The position numbers and the translations under genes were made by a program. DNA of 64,000 bases, taken from Actinoalloteichus hymeniacidonis (lineage in GTDB: Bacteria > Actinomycetota > Actinomycetes > Mycobacteriales > Pseudonocardiaceae). Location: contig NZ_JACHIS010000001.1 of assembly GCF_014203365.1 (NCBI RefSeq), positions 5,456,001 through 5,520,000 on the forward strand, in the 5' to 3' direction. The stretch's first letter is position 1. Every line of letters begins with the position of its first letter. Below the pieces are notes generated by a model. The model was given only the letters and a program-made list of their open reading frames with translations, was not told the DNA's origin and searched no databases. Positions 56,884 to 64,000 of this stretch are shown here, piece by piece.

Positions 56884-58044
56884 CTACTGACTCACGGTGT
56901 CCCGCCGCTGCCAGCCGTCCTTGAACAGGTTGAAGTTCACCTTCTGCCGAGGGTGCTCGGCGACGAGATCCAGATCCAGCTCGACGCCCAGACCCGGCCC
57001 GGTGGGCAGGGCGAAGTAGCCGTCGACGACCTCGGGGTTACCCGGTGCCACGTCCTTGACGAAGGCGTCCGAGAAGTCGTTGAAGTGTTCCTGGATCTTG
57101 AAATTCGTGGTGCAGGCGGCCAGATGCAGGTTGGCCGCCGTGAGCACCGCGCCGCCCACGTTGTGCGGGGCGACCATCATGTGATGGGTCTCGGCGGTGG
57201 CGGCCAGCTTCTTCAACTCCAGGATGCCGCCGAAGTGCGAGATGTCGGCCTGCACGATGTCCGCCGCCTGCAGGGCGAAAAGCTGGCGGAACTCGTGTCT
57301 GGTGTGCAGGCGTTCGCCGGTGGCCACCGGTGCCTCCGCCGTCGCGGAGAACTTCGCCAGCGCCTCGATGTCGTCCGGCGGGGTCGGCTCCTCCAACCAC
57401 GCCGGGTCGTAGGGCCGCAGTAACCGCGCGATCCGGGACGCGGTGGCCGCAGTGAAACGACCGTGCATCTCCACCAGCAGTTCGACCTCGGGCCCGACCG
57501 CGTCACGCACCGCCTCGACCAGTTCGATCGAGCGCACGGTCTCGGCGTGGTCGAGTTCCATCCGGCCGGGGCCGAAGGGGTCGAACTTCAACGCCTGGTA
57601 GCCGTAGTCGACGACCTTCTTGGCGGCGGTGTGGAACTCCTCCGGCGTCCGCTCCACGGTGTACCAGCCGTTGGCGTAGGCCTTGATCTTGTCGCGCACC
57701 GCGCCGCCGAGCAGCCGATACACCGGCTGGTTCAACGCCTTGCCGATGATGTCCCAACAGGCCATCTCGATGACGGCGATCCCCGACATCACGATCTCGC
57801 CAGCCCGACCGAAGTCGTTGTGATACATCCGCGACACCAGCGACTCGATGTCGAAGGGGTCGCTGCCCAACACATGGTTGCCGACGGCCTCACCGAGATA
57901 GCCGATCAGCGCGTCGGTGTGGTTGAGCATCCGCACCTCGCCGACGCCCCGCAGCCCCTCGTCGGTCTCCACGACGACGTAGGTCAGGTTCCGCCACGGC
58001 GTGCCGAGCACATGAGTGCTGACGTTGGATATCTTCACTGACAC
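56884..58044 (-). CDS. Enolase-superfamily sugar-acid dehydratase (DgoD-like)
   Basis: 386-aa mandelate racemase/muconate lactonizing fold protein. Barrel motifs: LKFDPFGPGRM, VEMHGRF, WLEEPTPPDD, TGERLHTRHEF, ADISHFGGILE and APHNVGGAV. The HGRF, GERLHTRHEF and ISHFGG blocks resemble D-galactonate dehydratase (DgoD), pointing to dehydration of an aldonic acid. As the last gene of an arabinan operon, an arabinonate- or galactonate-type substrate is plausible but not shown. Confidence 0.85.
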   Translation of the reverse strand: MSVKISNVSTHVLGTPWRNLTYVVVETDEGLRGVGEVRMLNHTDALIGYLGEAVGNHVLGSDPFDIESLVSRMYHNDFGRAGEIVMSGIAVIEMACWDIIGKALNQPVYRLLGGAVRDKIKAYANGWYTVERTPEEFHTAAKKVVDYGYQALKFDPFGPGRMELDHAETVRSIELVEAVRDAVGPEVELLVEMHGRFTAATASRIARLLRPYDPAWLEEPTPPDDIEALAKFSATAEAPVATGERLHTRHEFRQLFALQAADIVQADISHFGGILELKKLAATAETHHMMVAPHNVGGAVLTAANLHLAACTTNFKIQEHFNDFSDAFVKDVAPGNPEVVDGYFALPTGPGLGVELDLDLVAEHPRQKVNFNLFKDGWQRRDTVSQ

Positions 58045-58137
58045 CCTTCTCCTTTGATTCGAAACGGCGTCGCCGATCGGCAGGCGCCGGCTGCACCCGA
58101 GCTATGGAGCCACTGCGCCGCATTCGGCGCGCTGGGC

Positions 58138-59655
58138 TCAGCTGCCGAGGCGGATCACGTTCCAGGACAACGGCGGCAGCGCGGCCTGAACTCGGCCGTC
58201 GGTGACGGTCGAGCCGTCGACCGTGGTGGGCCGCACGCGATCCGGGGCGGCCAGCGTGTTGCTGGCATGCCGGTCGGTGTCGGTGAGGACCCGGTGCTCC
58301 AACACGCGGACGTCGCCGAGGTTGCGGACGTCCACCGACAGATCCAGCGCGTCGGTGGTGGAGCGGTTCACGGCGAACACCGTGGTCGTGCCGTCCTCGC
58401 CCTGCACGGCCGTGGCGTGCAGCAGGTCGACGTCGCCGTACTTGGCCGTCTCATGCGAGGGGCTGTTCGGTTCGACGCGCAGCACCCGGCCGCGCCCGTG
58501 CTTCGCGGCGTCGGCGAACGGGTAGAAGCTGGTCTGTCGCCAGGCCGGGCCGTCGGGTTCGGTCATGATCGGGGCGATGACGTTGACCAACTGGGCGATG
58601 CAGGCGGCGGTGACCCGATCGCAGTGCCGCAGCAGCGCGATCAGCAGGCTGCCCACCACCACGGCGTCGGTGACCGTGTAGTTGTCCTCGATCAGCCGGG
58701 GCGCGGTGGACCAGGGCTCGGGCTTCTCGGCGGTCTGGCGCGACTGGTACCAGACGTTCCACTCGTCGAAGGAGATCATCAGCTTCTTCTTGCTCTGTCG
58801 CTTGCCCGCGATGTGATCGCTGCTGGCGACGACACTGCTGATGAAGTGCTCCATGTTCACGGCCGACGCGAGGAAGCTGTCGACGTCGCCGTCGTGCTCC
58901 TGGTAGTAGGCGTGGCAGGAGATGTAGTCGACGTGGTCGAAGGTGTGGTCGAGGACGGTCTCCTCCCAGCTGCCGAAGGTCGGCATCGAGGAGTGCGAGC
59001 TGCCGCAGGCCACCAACCGCAGGTCCGGGTCGACCAGTCGCATCGCCTTGGCGGTCTCGGCGGCGAGCCTGCCGTACTCCTCGGCGGTCTTGTGCCCGAT
59101 CTGCCACGGGCCGTCCAGCTCGTTGCCCAGGCACCACAACCGCACGTCGAAGGGCTCTTCGTCGCCGTGGGAACGCCGCAGGTCGGAGAGTTCGGTGCCG
59201 CCCGGGTGGTTGCTGTACTCGACCAACCTGCGGGCGGCGTCCACTCCCCTGGTTCCGAGGTTGACGGCCATCATCGGGTCGACGCCGGTCTTGCGGGTGA
59301 AGTTCATGAACTCGGAGAGCCCGAACTGGTTGGTCTCCACCGCCCGCCAGGCCCCTTCGAGGCGACGCGGCCGGGATTCGGCCGGACCGACGCCGTCCTC
59401 CCAGTTGTAGCCGGAGACGAAGTTGCCGCCGGGATAGCGCACCAAGGTGACGCCGAGTTCTCTGATCAGGTCCAGCACATCGGTGCGCAGGCCGTCCTCG
59501 TCCGCCGTCGCATGTCCGGGCTCGTAGATGCCGGTGTAGACGCAGCGCCCCATGTGTTCGACGAAGGAACCGAACAGATGCGGGTGCACCTCGCCGACGG
59601 CGAAATCCGGGTGCAGGGTGAAGGACGCGGCAGTCGACTCGGTGGGCTTACTCAT
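58138..59655 (-). CDS. GH51 alpha-L-arabinofuranosidase
   Basis: 505-aa intracellular arabinofuranosidase. Conserved N-terminal FGSFVEHMGRCVYTGIYEPGH, VRYPGGNFVSGYNWEDGVGP, acid/base Glu in CLGNELDGPWQIG and nucleophile Glu in ISFDEWNVWY; C-terminal beta domain. No signal peptide, so it hydrolyses imported arabino-oligosaccharides to L-arabinose. Downstream of the ABC transporter and endo-arabinanase on one strand. Confidence 0.95.
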   Translation of the reverse strand: MSKPTESTAASFTLHPDFAVGEVHPHLFGSFVEHMGRCVYTGIYEPGHATADEDGLRTDVLDLIRELGVTLVRYPGGNFVSGYNWEDGVGPAESRPRRLEGAWRAVETNQFGLSEFMNFTRKTGVDPMMAVNLGTRGVDAARRLVEYSNHPGGTELSDLRRSHGDEEPFDVRLWCLGNELDGPWQIGHKTAEEYGRLAAETAKAMRLVDPDLRLVACGSSHSSMPTFGSWEETVLDHTFDHVDYISCHAYYQEHDGDVDSFLASAVNMEHFISSVVASSDHIAGKRQSKKKLMISFDEWNVWYQSRQTAEKPEPWSTAPRLIEDNYTVTDAVVVGSLLIALLRHCDRVTAACIAQLVNVIAPIMTEPDGPAWRQTSFYPFADAAKHGRGRVLRVEPNSPSHETAKYGDVDLLHATAVQGEDGTTTVFAVNRSTTDALDLSVDVRNLGDVRVLEHRVLTDTDRHASNTLAAPDRVRPTTVDGSTVTDGRVQAALPPLSWNVIRLGS

Positions 59656-59838
59656 GGCTGCCTTTCCGGTTGCAGAGTGAGGTTCGTGCGCTCGGGTGTG
59701 CGCACGGACGTCGATGGATGGCCACGGGCACCGGGCTTGCGGTGCTGGAAGAACCTCCCTGGTGTTTGGCCCTTGGCGGCGGGCGCACTCCAGCGGGTGC
59801 GGGCGCCTGCTTCGAGGCTGCCCGCACCCGGCCCGAGA

Positions 59839-60888
59839 TCAGTAGACGTACGGCCAACCCTGGTCATCCCAGCCGAGAAGGTTGACTCCCAGCCGTTCGA
59901 TGCCCGAGTTGTTCGCGTCGTAGTAGTGGTAGACGAGCAGGTCGCCGTCGGTGTCGCGCAGGACGCTCTGGCCGCCGGGGCCGATCACGTTGCGATGGCT
60001 GCCGAGGATCTGCGTGCCGCCGCCACCGAGCATCGGCGTGCCGTTGCGGTCGTAGTACGGGCCGGTCGGCGAGTCGGCGCGGCCGACCATGATCCGGTAG
60101 GTGCTGTCGGTGCCCGCGCAGCAGCGATCGAAGGAGACGAACAGGTAGAAGTCGCCGCCGCGTTCGAGGATGTAGGGGGCTTCGATCGCGCCGCCCGCCG
60201 ATGGCCTGCTGGCGAGGTTGTGCACGGTGCGGTCGGAGCCGTGGCGCATCCCGGTGGCCGGGTCGATGCGGATCATCTTGATGCCGGACCAGTGCGAGCC
60301 GAAGGACAGCCACCAGTCGTTGCCGACGACCAGCAGCGAGGGGTCGATGGCGTTGTGATCCGCGCTGGTGGTCGTCGAGTAGACGACCCCCCGGTCCTGC
60401 CAGCTGCCCGGTTCGGCGGTCTGGCTGGTGGCCAGCCCGATCGCGGAGTTGTTGCTGCCGAAGGACGAGGCCGCGTAGTACAGCCAGTAGGTGCCGTTGT
60501 GGAAGGAGATGTCGGGCGCCCAGACATCTCCGCCGGAGTTGCGGGAGTACACCCACTCCGGGATGGCGGACAGGGCGGCCGGATTGCGTTGGAAGTCGAC
60601 GCGGTCCGGCGAGGTGCGCAGTTGCACGCCGTCGTGGGTGGCGAACAGTCGATAGCCCTGCGGGGTGCGGATCATCGAGGGGTCGTGGGCCCGCAGGTCG
60701 CCGGTGACCAGGCCGGGCAACGGATAGTCCTGGTCTGCGGTGGTCTGCGTGTTGCTCTCCGATGCCTGCCGCTCGACGGCTGCGGCAGGTAACCCGGCGG
60801 CGACCAGCAACAGCAGGCTGCCGAGCAGGATGGCCGCTCGGCGCGGCCGTTGACTTCGGCCCGTGGTTCGTCGGTGGGGTCTGGTCAT
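59839..60888 (-). CDS. Secreted GH43 endo-alpha-1,5-arabinanase
   Basis: 349-aa five-bladed propeller glycosidase. Signal peptide about 1-38. Catalytic residues: Asp in RAHDPSMI (base), Asp in AIDPSLLV (pKa modulator) and Glu in GGAIEAPYIL (acid). DVWAPDISFHNGTYWLYYAAS and GSHRNVIGPGGQSV match endo-arabinanases. It cuts arabinan outside the cell, feeding the ABC importer. ATG 60888 has AAGGAG upstream. Confidence 0.93.
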   Translation of the reverse strand: MTRPHRRTTGRSQRPRRAAILLGSLLLLVAAGLPAAAVERQASESNTQTTADQDYPLPGLVTGDLRAHDPSMIRTPQGYRLFATHDGVQLRTSPDRVDFQRNPAALSAIPEWVYSRNSGGDVWAPDISFHNGTYWLYYAASSFGSNNSAIGLATSQTAEPGSWQDRGVVYSTTTSADHNAIDPSLLVVGNDWWLSFGSHWSGIKMIRIDPATGMRHGSDRTVHNLASRPSAGGAIEAPYILERGGDFYLFVSFDRCCAGTDSTYRIMVGRADSPTGPYYDRNGTPMLGGGGTQILGSHRNVIGPGGQSVLRDTDGDLLVYHYYDANNSGIERLGVNLLGWDDQGWPYVY

Positions 60889-60932
60889 CACATCTCCTTC
60901 TGTTGGTTCCTCAGACCTGGTTTCTCGCTGGC

Positions 60933-61868
60933 CTATTGGCCGGAAAGACCGGTGTGCGCGATACCGCGCACCACCTGGCGTTGGAACAGAACGAAGATGA
61001 TCAACAGTGGGAGAGCCGCGAGCACGGCCGCGGCCATGATCTCGGCGAATCGGAGTCCGTAACCACCCTGCACGGCGACCAGGCCGACTGGCAGGGTCAT
61101 GGCGTTGGGGTCGGTGGTGACGATGAAGGGCCAGAGGAAGTTGTTCCAGGTACTGATGAAGGTGAAGATCGACACGGCGGCCAGGACCGGCCGGGACAGC
61201 GGCATGACGATCTGCCAATAGATCCGCCAGCGGCTCGCGCCGTCCATGTGGGCGGCCTCCTCCAGCTCGGTGGGTAGAGCTTGGAAGAACTTGACCAGGA
61301 TGAAGACCATCGCGGGCGCCACGACCTGCGGCAGGATGATGCCCCAGTAGGTGTCCACCAGCCCGAGAGCCACCATCTCCGCGAACAGCGGAACGATGAG
61401 CACCTGCGGCGGCACCATGATGCCGATGATGGTCAGGGCCAACAGGATTCGACGGCCGGGGAAGGTCGTCCTGGCGAATCCGTAGGCCGCCATGCTCGAC
61501 ACCAGCACCACCAGGATCGTGGTGATCACTGCGGTGACGATGCTGTTGAACATCCACAGCCCGATGTCGCTGTTGCCGATCACCGACCGATAGGCGTCCA
61601 GCGTCCACTCGGTGGGGAACCACTGCAGCGGAATCGCGGTGGTCTCGCCCTCCGGCTTGAACGAGGTCAGCACCGCCCAGGCCAGCGGCAACAGCCAGAA
61701 TGCGGCCAGCACTGCGGTCACCGCGAACAGCACGACCGTGCTGATACTGATCCGGCGACGACGACCCCTGCCCCGGCCGGTCGGCCGGTTCGATCCGGGT
61801 GGCACGCGACCACCGCCCGATGGCTCGGCGGGATCCGGTTTGTCCAGCGTGAGCGCGTCGGCGGTCAT
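60933..61868 (-). CDS. Sugar ABC transporter permease (MalG/AraQ type)
   Basis: 311-aa permease with six membrane helices after a basic cytoplasmic tail. EAA loop for ATPase contact: ELEEAAHMDGASRWRIYWQIVMPLSRP. ATGA overlap with the upstream permease. CUT1-type importer; the ATPase is not in the operon and is probably a shared MsiK-like protein encoded elsewhere. Confidence 0.94.
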   Translation of the reverse strand: MTADALTLDKPDPAEPSGGGRVPPGSNRPTGRGRGRRRRISISTVVLFAVTAVLAAFWLLPLAWAVLTSFKPEGETTAIPLQWFPTEWTLDAYRSVIGNSDIGLWMFNSIVTAVITTILVVLVSSMAAYGFARTTFPGRRILLALTIIGIMVPPQVLIVPLFAEMVALGLVDTYWGIILPQVVAPAMVFILVKFFQALPTELEEAAHMDGASRWRIYWQIVMPLSRPVLAAVSIFTFISTWNNFLWPFIVTTDPNAMTLPVGLVAVQGGYGLRFAEIMAAAVLAALPLLIIFVLFQRQVVRGIAHTGLSGQ

Positions 61869-62800
61869 CGGTCTGACTCCTTGCGATTGCCGAACAGGCG
61901 TAGTTGCGCCAGGGCGATCACCAGCACGATGGCGAAGAACAGGTAGGAGATCGCGGAGGCATAGCCGATCCGGAAGTTGGTGAAGCCCATCTCGTAGACG
62001 TATTGGATGACCGGGATGGTCGAGTTGCCCGGCCCGCCGCTGGTCATCAGGTAGATCTGGTCGAACACCTTCAGCGAGGCGAGCAGCTGGAGCACCAACA
62101 CCAGTCCGGTGGTGCGGCCGAGCAGCGGCAGGGTGATGCGCCACAGCTGTCGCCAACGGTCCGCGCCATCCAGGGCCGCGGCCTCGTAGTACTCCTGCGG
62201 GATCGATTGCAGCGCGGCGAGATAGAGCAGGAAGTTGAAGCCGACCGTCCACCAGGTGGTGGTCAGCACGATGGAGAACATCGCCATCGAGGGATCACTC
62301 AGCCACCCGACATCGGTGTTCAGCCCGATCGCCGCGAGCATTCCGTCCGCCAGACCGAAATCCGGCTGGAAGATCCACACGAAGATCAGCGATACGACCG
62401 TGGCGGGCAGCAGGAATGGGGCGAAGAACGACAGCCGCCAGAACCACCGTCCCGGCGTGAGCTGGTGCACCAACAGCGCGAGGATCAACCCGATGCCGAC
62501 CAACAGCGGCGTGCTCAACACGGTGAACCACAGCGTGTTGCCCAGCGACACCCAGACGTCGGGGTCCCGGAACGCGGCGACGAAGTTGTCCAGCCCGACG
62601 AACTCGCCGGGGGTGGACAGGCCTGCGTCGGTGGTGCTCGTGCCGAGGCCAGCGAGCAACGGCCAGATCAGGAAGGCCACGAAGAAGGCGAAGAACGGGA
62701 GCACGAAGTACAGCCCCGTGAAGTCCGTCCGACGTCGGTTGGGCCTCGGTCCCGACGGATCGGCTAAGCGGCTGGGGCGCGCGGCGCTGCGCACTGCCAT
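61865..62800 (-). CDS. Sugar ABC transporter permease (MalF/AraP type)
   Basis: 311-aa permease, six membrane helices, EAA loop YYEAAALDGADRWRQLWRITLPLL. ATG 62800 has GGAGG upstream; the frame is open much further 5' but that is a shadow of the solute-binding protein gene. Forms the heterodimer channel with the next permease. Confidence 0.94.
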   Translation of the reverse strand: MAVRSAARPSRLADPSGPRPNRRRTDFTGLYFVLPFFAFFVAFLIWPLLAGLGTSTTDAGLSTPGEFVGLDNFVAAFRDPDVWVSLGNTLWFTVLSTPLLVGIGLILALLVHQLTPGRWFWRLSFFAPFLLPATVVSLIFVWIFQPDFGLADGMLAAIGLNTDVGWLSDPSMAMFSIVLTTTWWTVGFNFLLYLAALQSIPQEYYEAAALDGADRWRQLWRITLPLLGRTTGLVLVLQLLASLKVFDQIYLMTSGGPGNSTIPVIQYVYEMGFTNFRIGYASAISYLFFAIVLVIALAQLRLFGNRKESDR

Positions 62801-62820
62801 GGCCGTACCTCCGAAGATGG

Positions 62821-64000
62821 TCAGCGGGTTGGATCTGGGGTGTCGAGGAGGTTCTGCAGGGCGCTCTTCGCCTCGTCGAGTCCCTCTCGCGGGGTGGCGC
62901 GACCGGTGAGGACGGAGGAGAACGCCGAGCCGAAGGAGATCCACAGTCGGGAGGCGGAGCCGCCGAACCAGACGGGCGGATCGATCTGCACGTCCTCGGC
63001 GACCGAGCTGTAGAGCGACTGTGGTCGCATCGACAGGAACTCGTCGCTGGTGGCGACGGGCTGGTAGGCCGGAAGATGGCCGCTCGCCGCCCATTGCAGG
63101 CTGTCCCGCAGCAGGTAGGCGATGAACTCGTAGGCGTTGCGCTGCTGCTCTCGATCGCTGCGATCGAGTTGATGCGGCAGGACGAAGACGTGCGAGTCGG
63201 CCTGCGCGACGTCGGTGTCGAAGATCTTGGGAATCCGGGCCATCCCGAAGGGCACCCCGGTCTCCTGGAAGGTGGCCAGCTCCCATTCGCCGTTCATATG
63301 GAAGCCGGCCTGACCGTTGCCGAAGATCGCGACCGACCCGTTGATGTCCATCTCGCGGGCGGCGCCGCCGCTGTGGGTCATCTGCTGCATGAAGTCGAGC
63401 GCTTCGAGGGCCTTGTCGTCGTCGATGGCCGATGCCTGGTTGTCCGGCGTCAGCAGTTCGCCTTCGAGTTGGCGATAGAGCGTGTACCAGAGGCGCCACG
63501 GCGTGATGCAGTCCGGACCGAGGGTCTCCATGGCCAGTCCGTGCACGCCGGTGATCTCCTGGGCGGCGGTGAAGGCGTCCAGGATCGCCTCGGGGCCCTC
63601 CAGTGCGCGTAGCTCGTCGTTCGCATCGAGCAGGCCCGCCTCGCGGCAGACGTCGAGGTTGTAATAGAGCACGAACGGGTGGGTGTCGAATGGGATCGCG
63701 AAGAGTCGGTCGCCGGAGTGGGAGCGCCGCCAGAGTTCGGCGGGGAAGTCCTCCTCGCGGATGCCGACCTCGGCCAACAGTTCGTCGTCGAAGGGGTCGA
63801 GCAGTCCGGCGGGGGCGTAGGCGCCGAGCCGGGCCAGGTGCAGGGCGGCCACATCGGAGGCGCGACCGCCCGCCCCGGCCATCGCGAGCTTGGTGTAATA
63901 CGGCTCGCCCCATTGCAGGGTGACGGCCTCCAAGCTGACCTGGGGGTGGGCGGCCCGGTAGCCGTCGAGCATCTGCTGCATGTTGACGCCGTCGCCGCCC
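62821..64000 (-). CDS. Extracellular sugar-binding protein, N-terminus outside window
   Basis: About 393 residues of a family 1 solute-binding protein of the CUT1 class. The frame runs off the window edge; signal peptide and lipobox are not visible. Seen: MLDGYRAAHPQVSLEAVTLQWGE near the start, a central AIFGNGQAGFHMNGEWELA (typical ligand-lobe motif) and a C-terminal FGSAFSSVLTG helix. It precedes the two permeases by 20 bases and should bind arabino-oligosaccharides. Confidence 0.92.
   Translation of the reverse strand, partial: GGDGVNMQQMLDGYRAAHPQVSLEAVTLQWGEPYYTKLAMAGAGGRASDVAALHLARLGAYAPAGLLDPFDDELLAEVGIREEDFPAELWRRSHSGDRLFAIPFDTHPFVLYYNLDVCREAGLLDANDELRALEGPEAILDAFTAAQEITGVHGLAMETLGPDCITPWRLWYTLYRQLEGELLTPDNQASAIDDDKALEALDFMQQMTHSGGAAREMDINGSVAIFGNGQAGFHMNGEWELATFQETGVPFGMARIPKIFDTDVAQADSHVFVLPHQLDRSDREQQRNAYEFIAYLLRDSLQWAASGHLPAYQPVATSDEFLSMRPQSLYSSVAEDVQIDPPVWFGGSASRLWISFGSAFSSVLTGRATPREGLDEAKSALQNLLDTPDPTR

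Noticed and set aside
58054-60792. 912-codon plus-strand open frame opposite GH51 and GH43
   Set aside because: Shadow of the real minus-strand genes; Gly/Arg/Val/Asp-rich composition without domains, as expected for antisense frames in high-GC DNA.
61869-63913. Fusion of permease and upstream open frame
   Set aside because: The 5' part is a frame-shifted shadow of the solute-binding protein gene; the permease begins at ATG 62800 with GGAGG.

Overview
The window is high-GC actinobacterial DNA. It carries a mycothiol conjugate amidase, class II fructose bisphosphatase, class II fumarase, PhoH2, GuaB1 and many DUF397/DUF5753-type regulator genes. This fits a filamentous member of the Pseudonocardiales; an Actinoalloteichus-like genus is a guess that I cannot confirm. 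Much of positions 1-37000 follows the gene set of Mycobacterium tuberculosis Rv1080c-Rv1108c (xseA-xseB, glpX, fum, phoH2, hemolysin III, DUF255 protein, mca, DUF4307, greA), so this part is ancestral core with accessory genes inserted.

Layout. 1-3925: xseA (5' end cut off), a 142-aa gene, xseB, then on the minus strand a DUF4245 protein, an ECF sigma factor and its probable membrane anti-sigma partner. 4191-9975: glpX, two tandem secreted trypsin-like proteases, a ferredoxin-NADP reductase and fumC. 10067-18518: a secreted glycerophosphodiesterase, a DMT exporter divergent from a MocR/PdxR regulator, guaB1, phoH2 and a DUF885 metallopeptidase-like protein. 19097-23145: a chaplin-like secreted peptide, hemolysin III, an RG-rich protein and a large DUF255 protein. 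23135-25959: a 2.5-kb islet bounded by a direct repeat of about 170 bp. It contains a structured RNA with terminator, an AbiF-type HEPN gene and a convergent coiled-coil gene with its own R-x6-H motif. 25914-34386: a secreted PL1-CBM-PL9 pectate lyase, a spermidine-synthase-like protein, an orphan Phd-like gene and the Pnkp-Hen1 RNA repair operon. 34428-40920: mca, DUF4307, greA with an attenuator-like leader, a phosphotransferase, an Lrp-type regulator, hppD and an AraC regulator.

40942-48382: a type VII secretion-associated cluster (WXG100-like protein, DUF1023 hydrolase, two related membrane-anchored proteins), ilvA, a small exported protein, an SMP-30 protein and a PCMT-like methyltransferase. 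48383-51521 is the most mosaic part: an AT-rich islet, a truncated coiled-coil gene, a SCP1.201/DddA-like deaminase toxin with an Imm1-type immunity gene, an oxidoreductase fragment, a two-TM microprotein, and a cryptic Cys-rich peptide frame resembling halocin-C8-like bacteriocins. 51522-54585: two tandem DUF397 genes and a DUF5753 helix-turn-helix regulator, divergent from a five-gene operon of unknown function. Each gene in that operon overlaps the next by 4 bases, and two copies of a 12-bp palindrome lie in the shared promoter. 54934-56830: an MmyB-type regulator and its divergent SDR partner. 56884-64000: an arabinan-utilisation operon on the minus strand (ABC solute-binding protein, two permeases, GH43 endo-arabinanase, GH51 arabinofuranosidase, enolase-superfamily sugar-acid dehydratase).

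Two themes run through the window. One is plant cell-wall pectin and arabinan use: the pectate lyase with a LacI-type operator, and the arabinan operon. The other is conflict: the AbiF islet, the deaminase-immunity pair, the bacteriocin-like frame, Pnkp-Hen1 repair of cut RNA, and type VII associated proteins. The strongest candidates for new biology are the AbiF RNA islet, the Cys-rich frame with its microprotein, and the five-gene overlapping operon.
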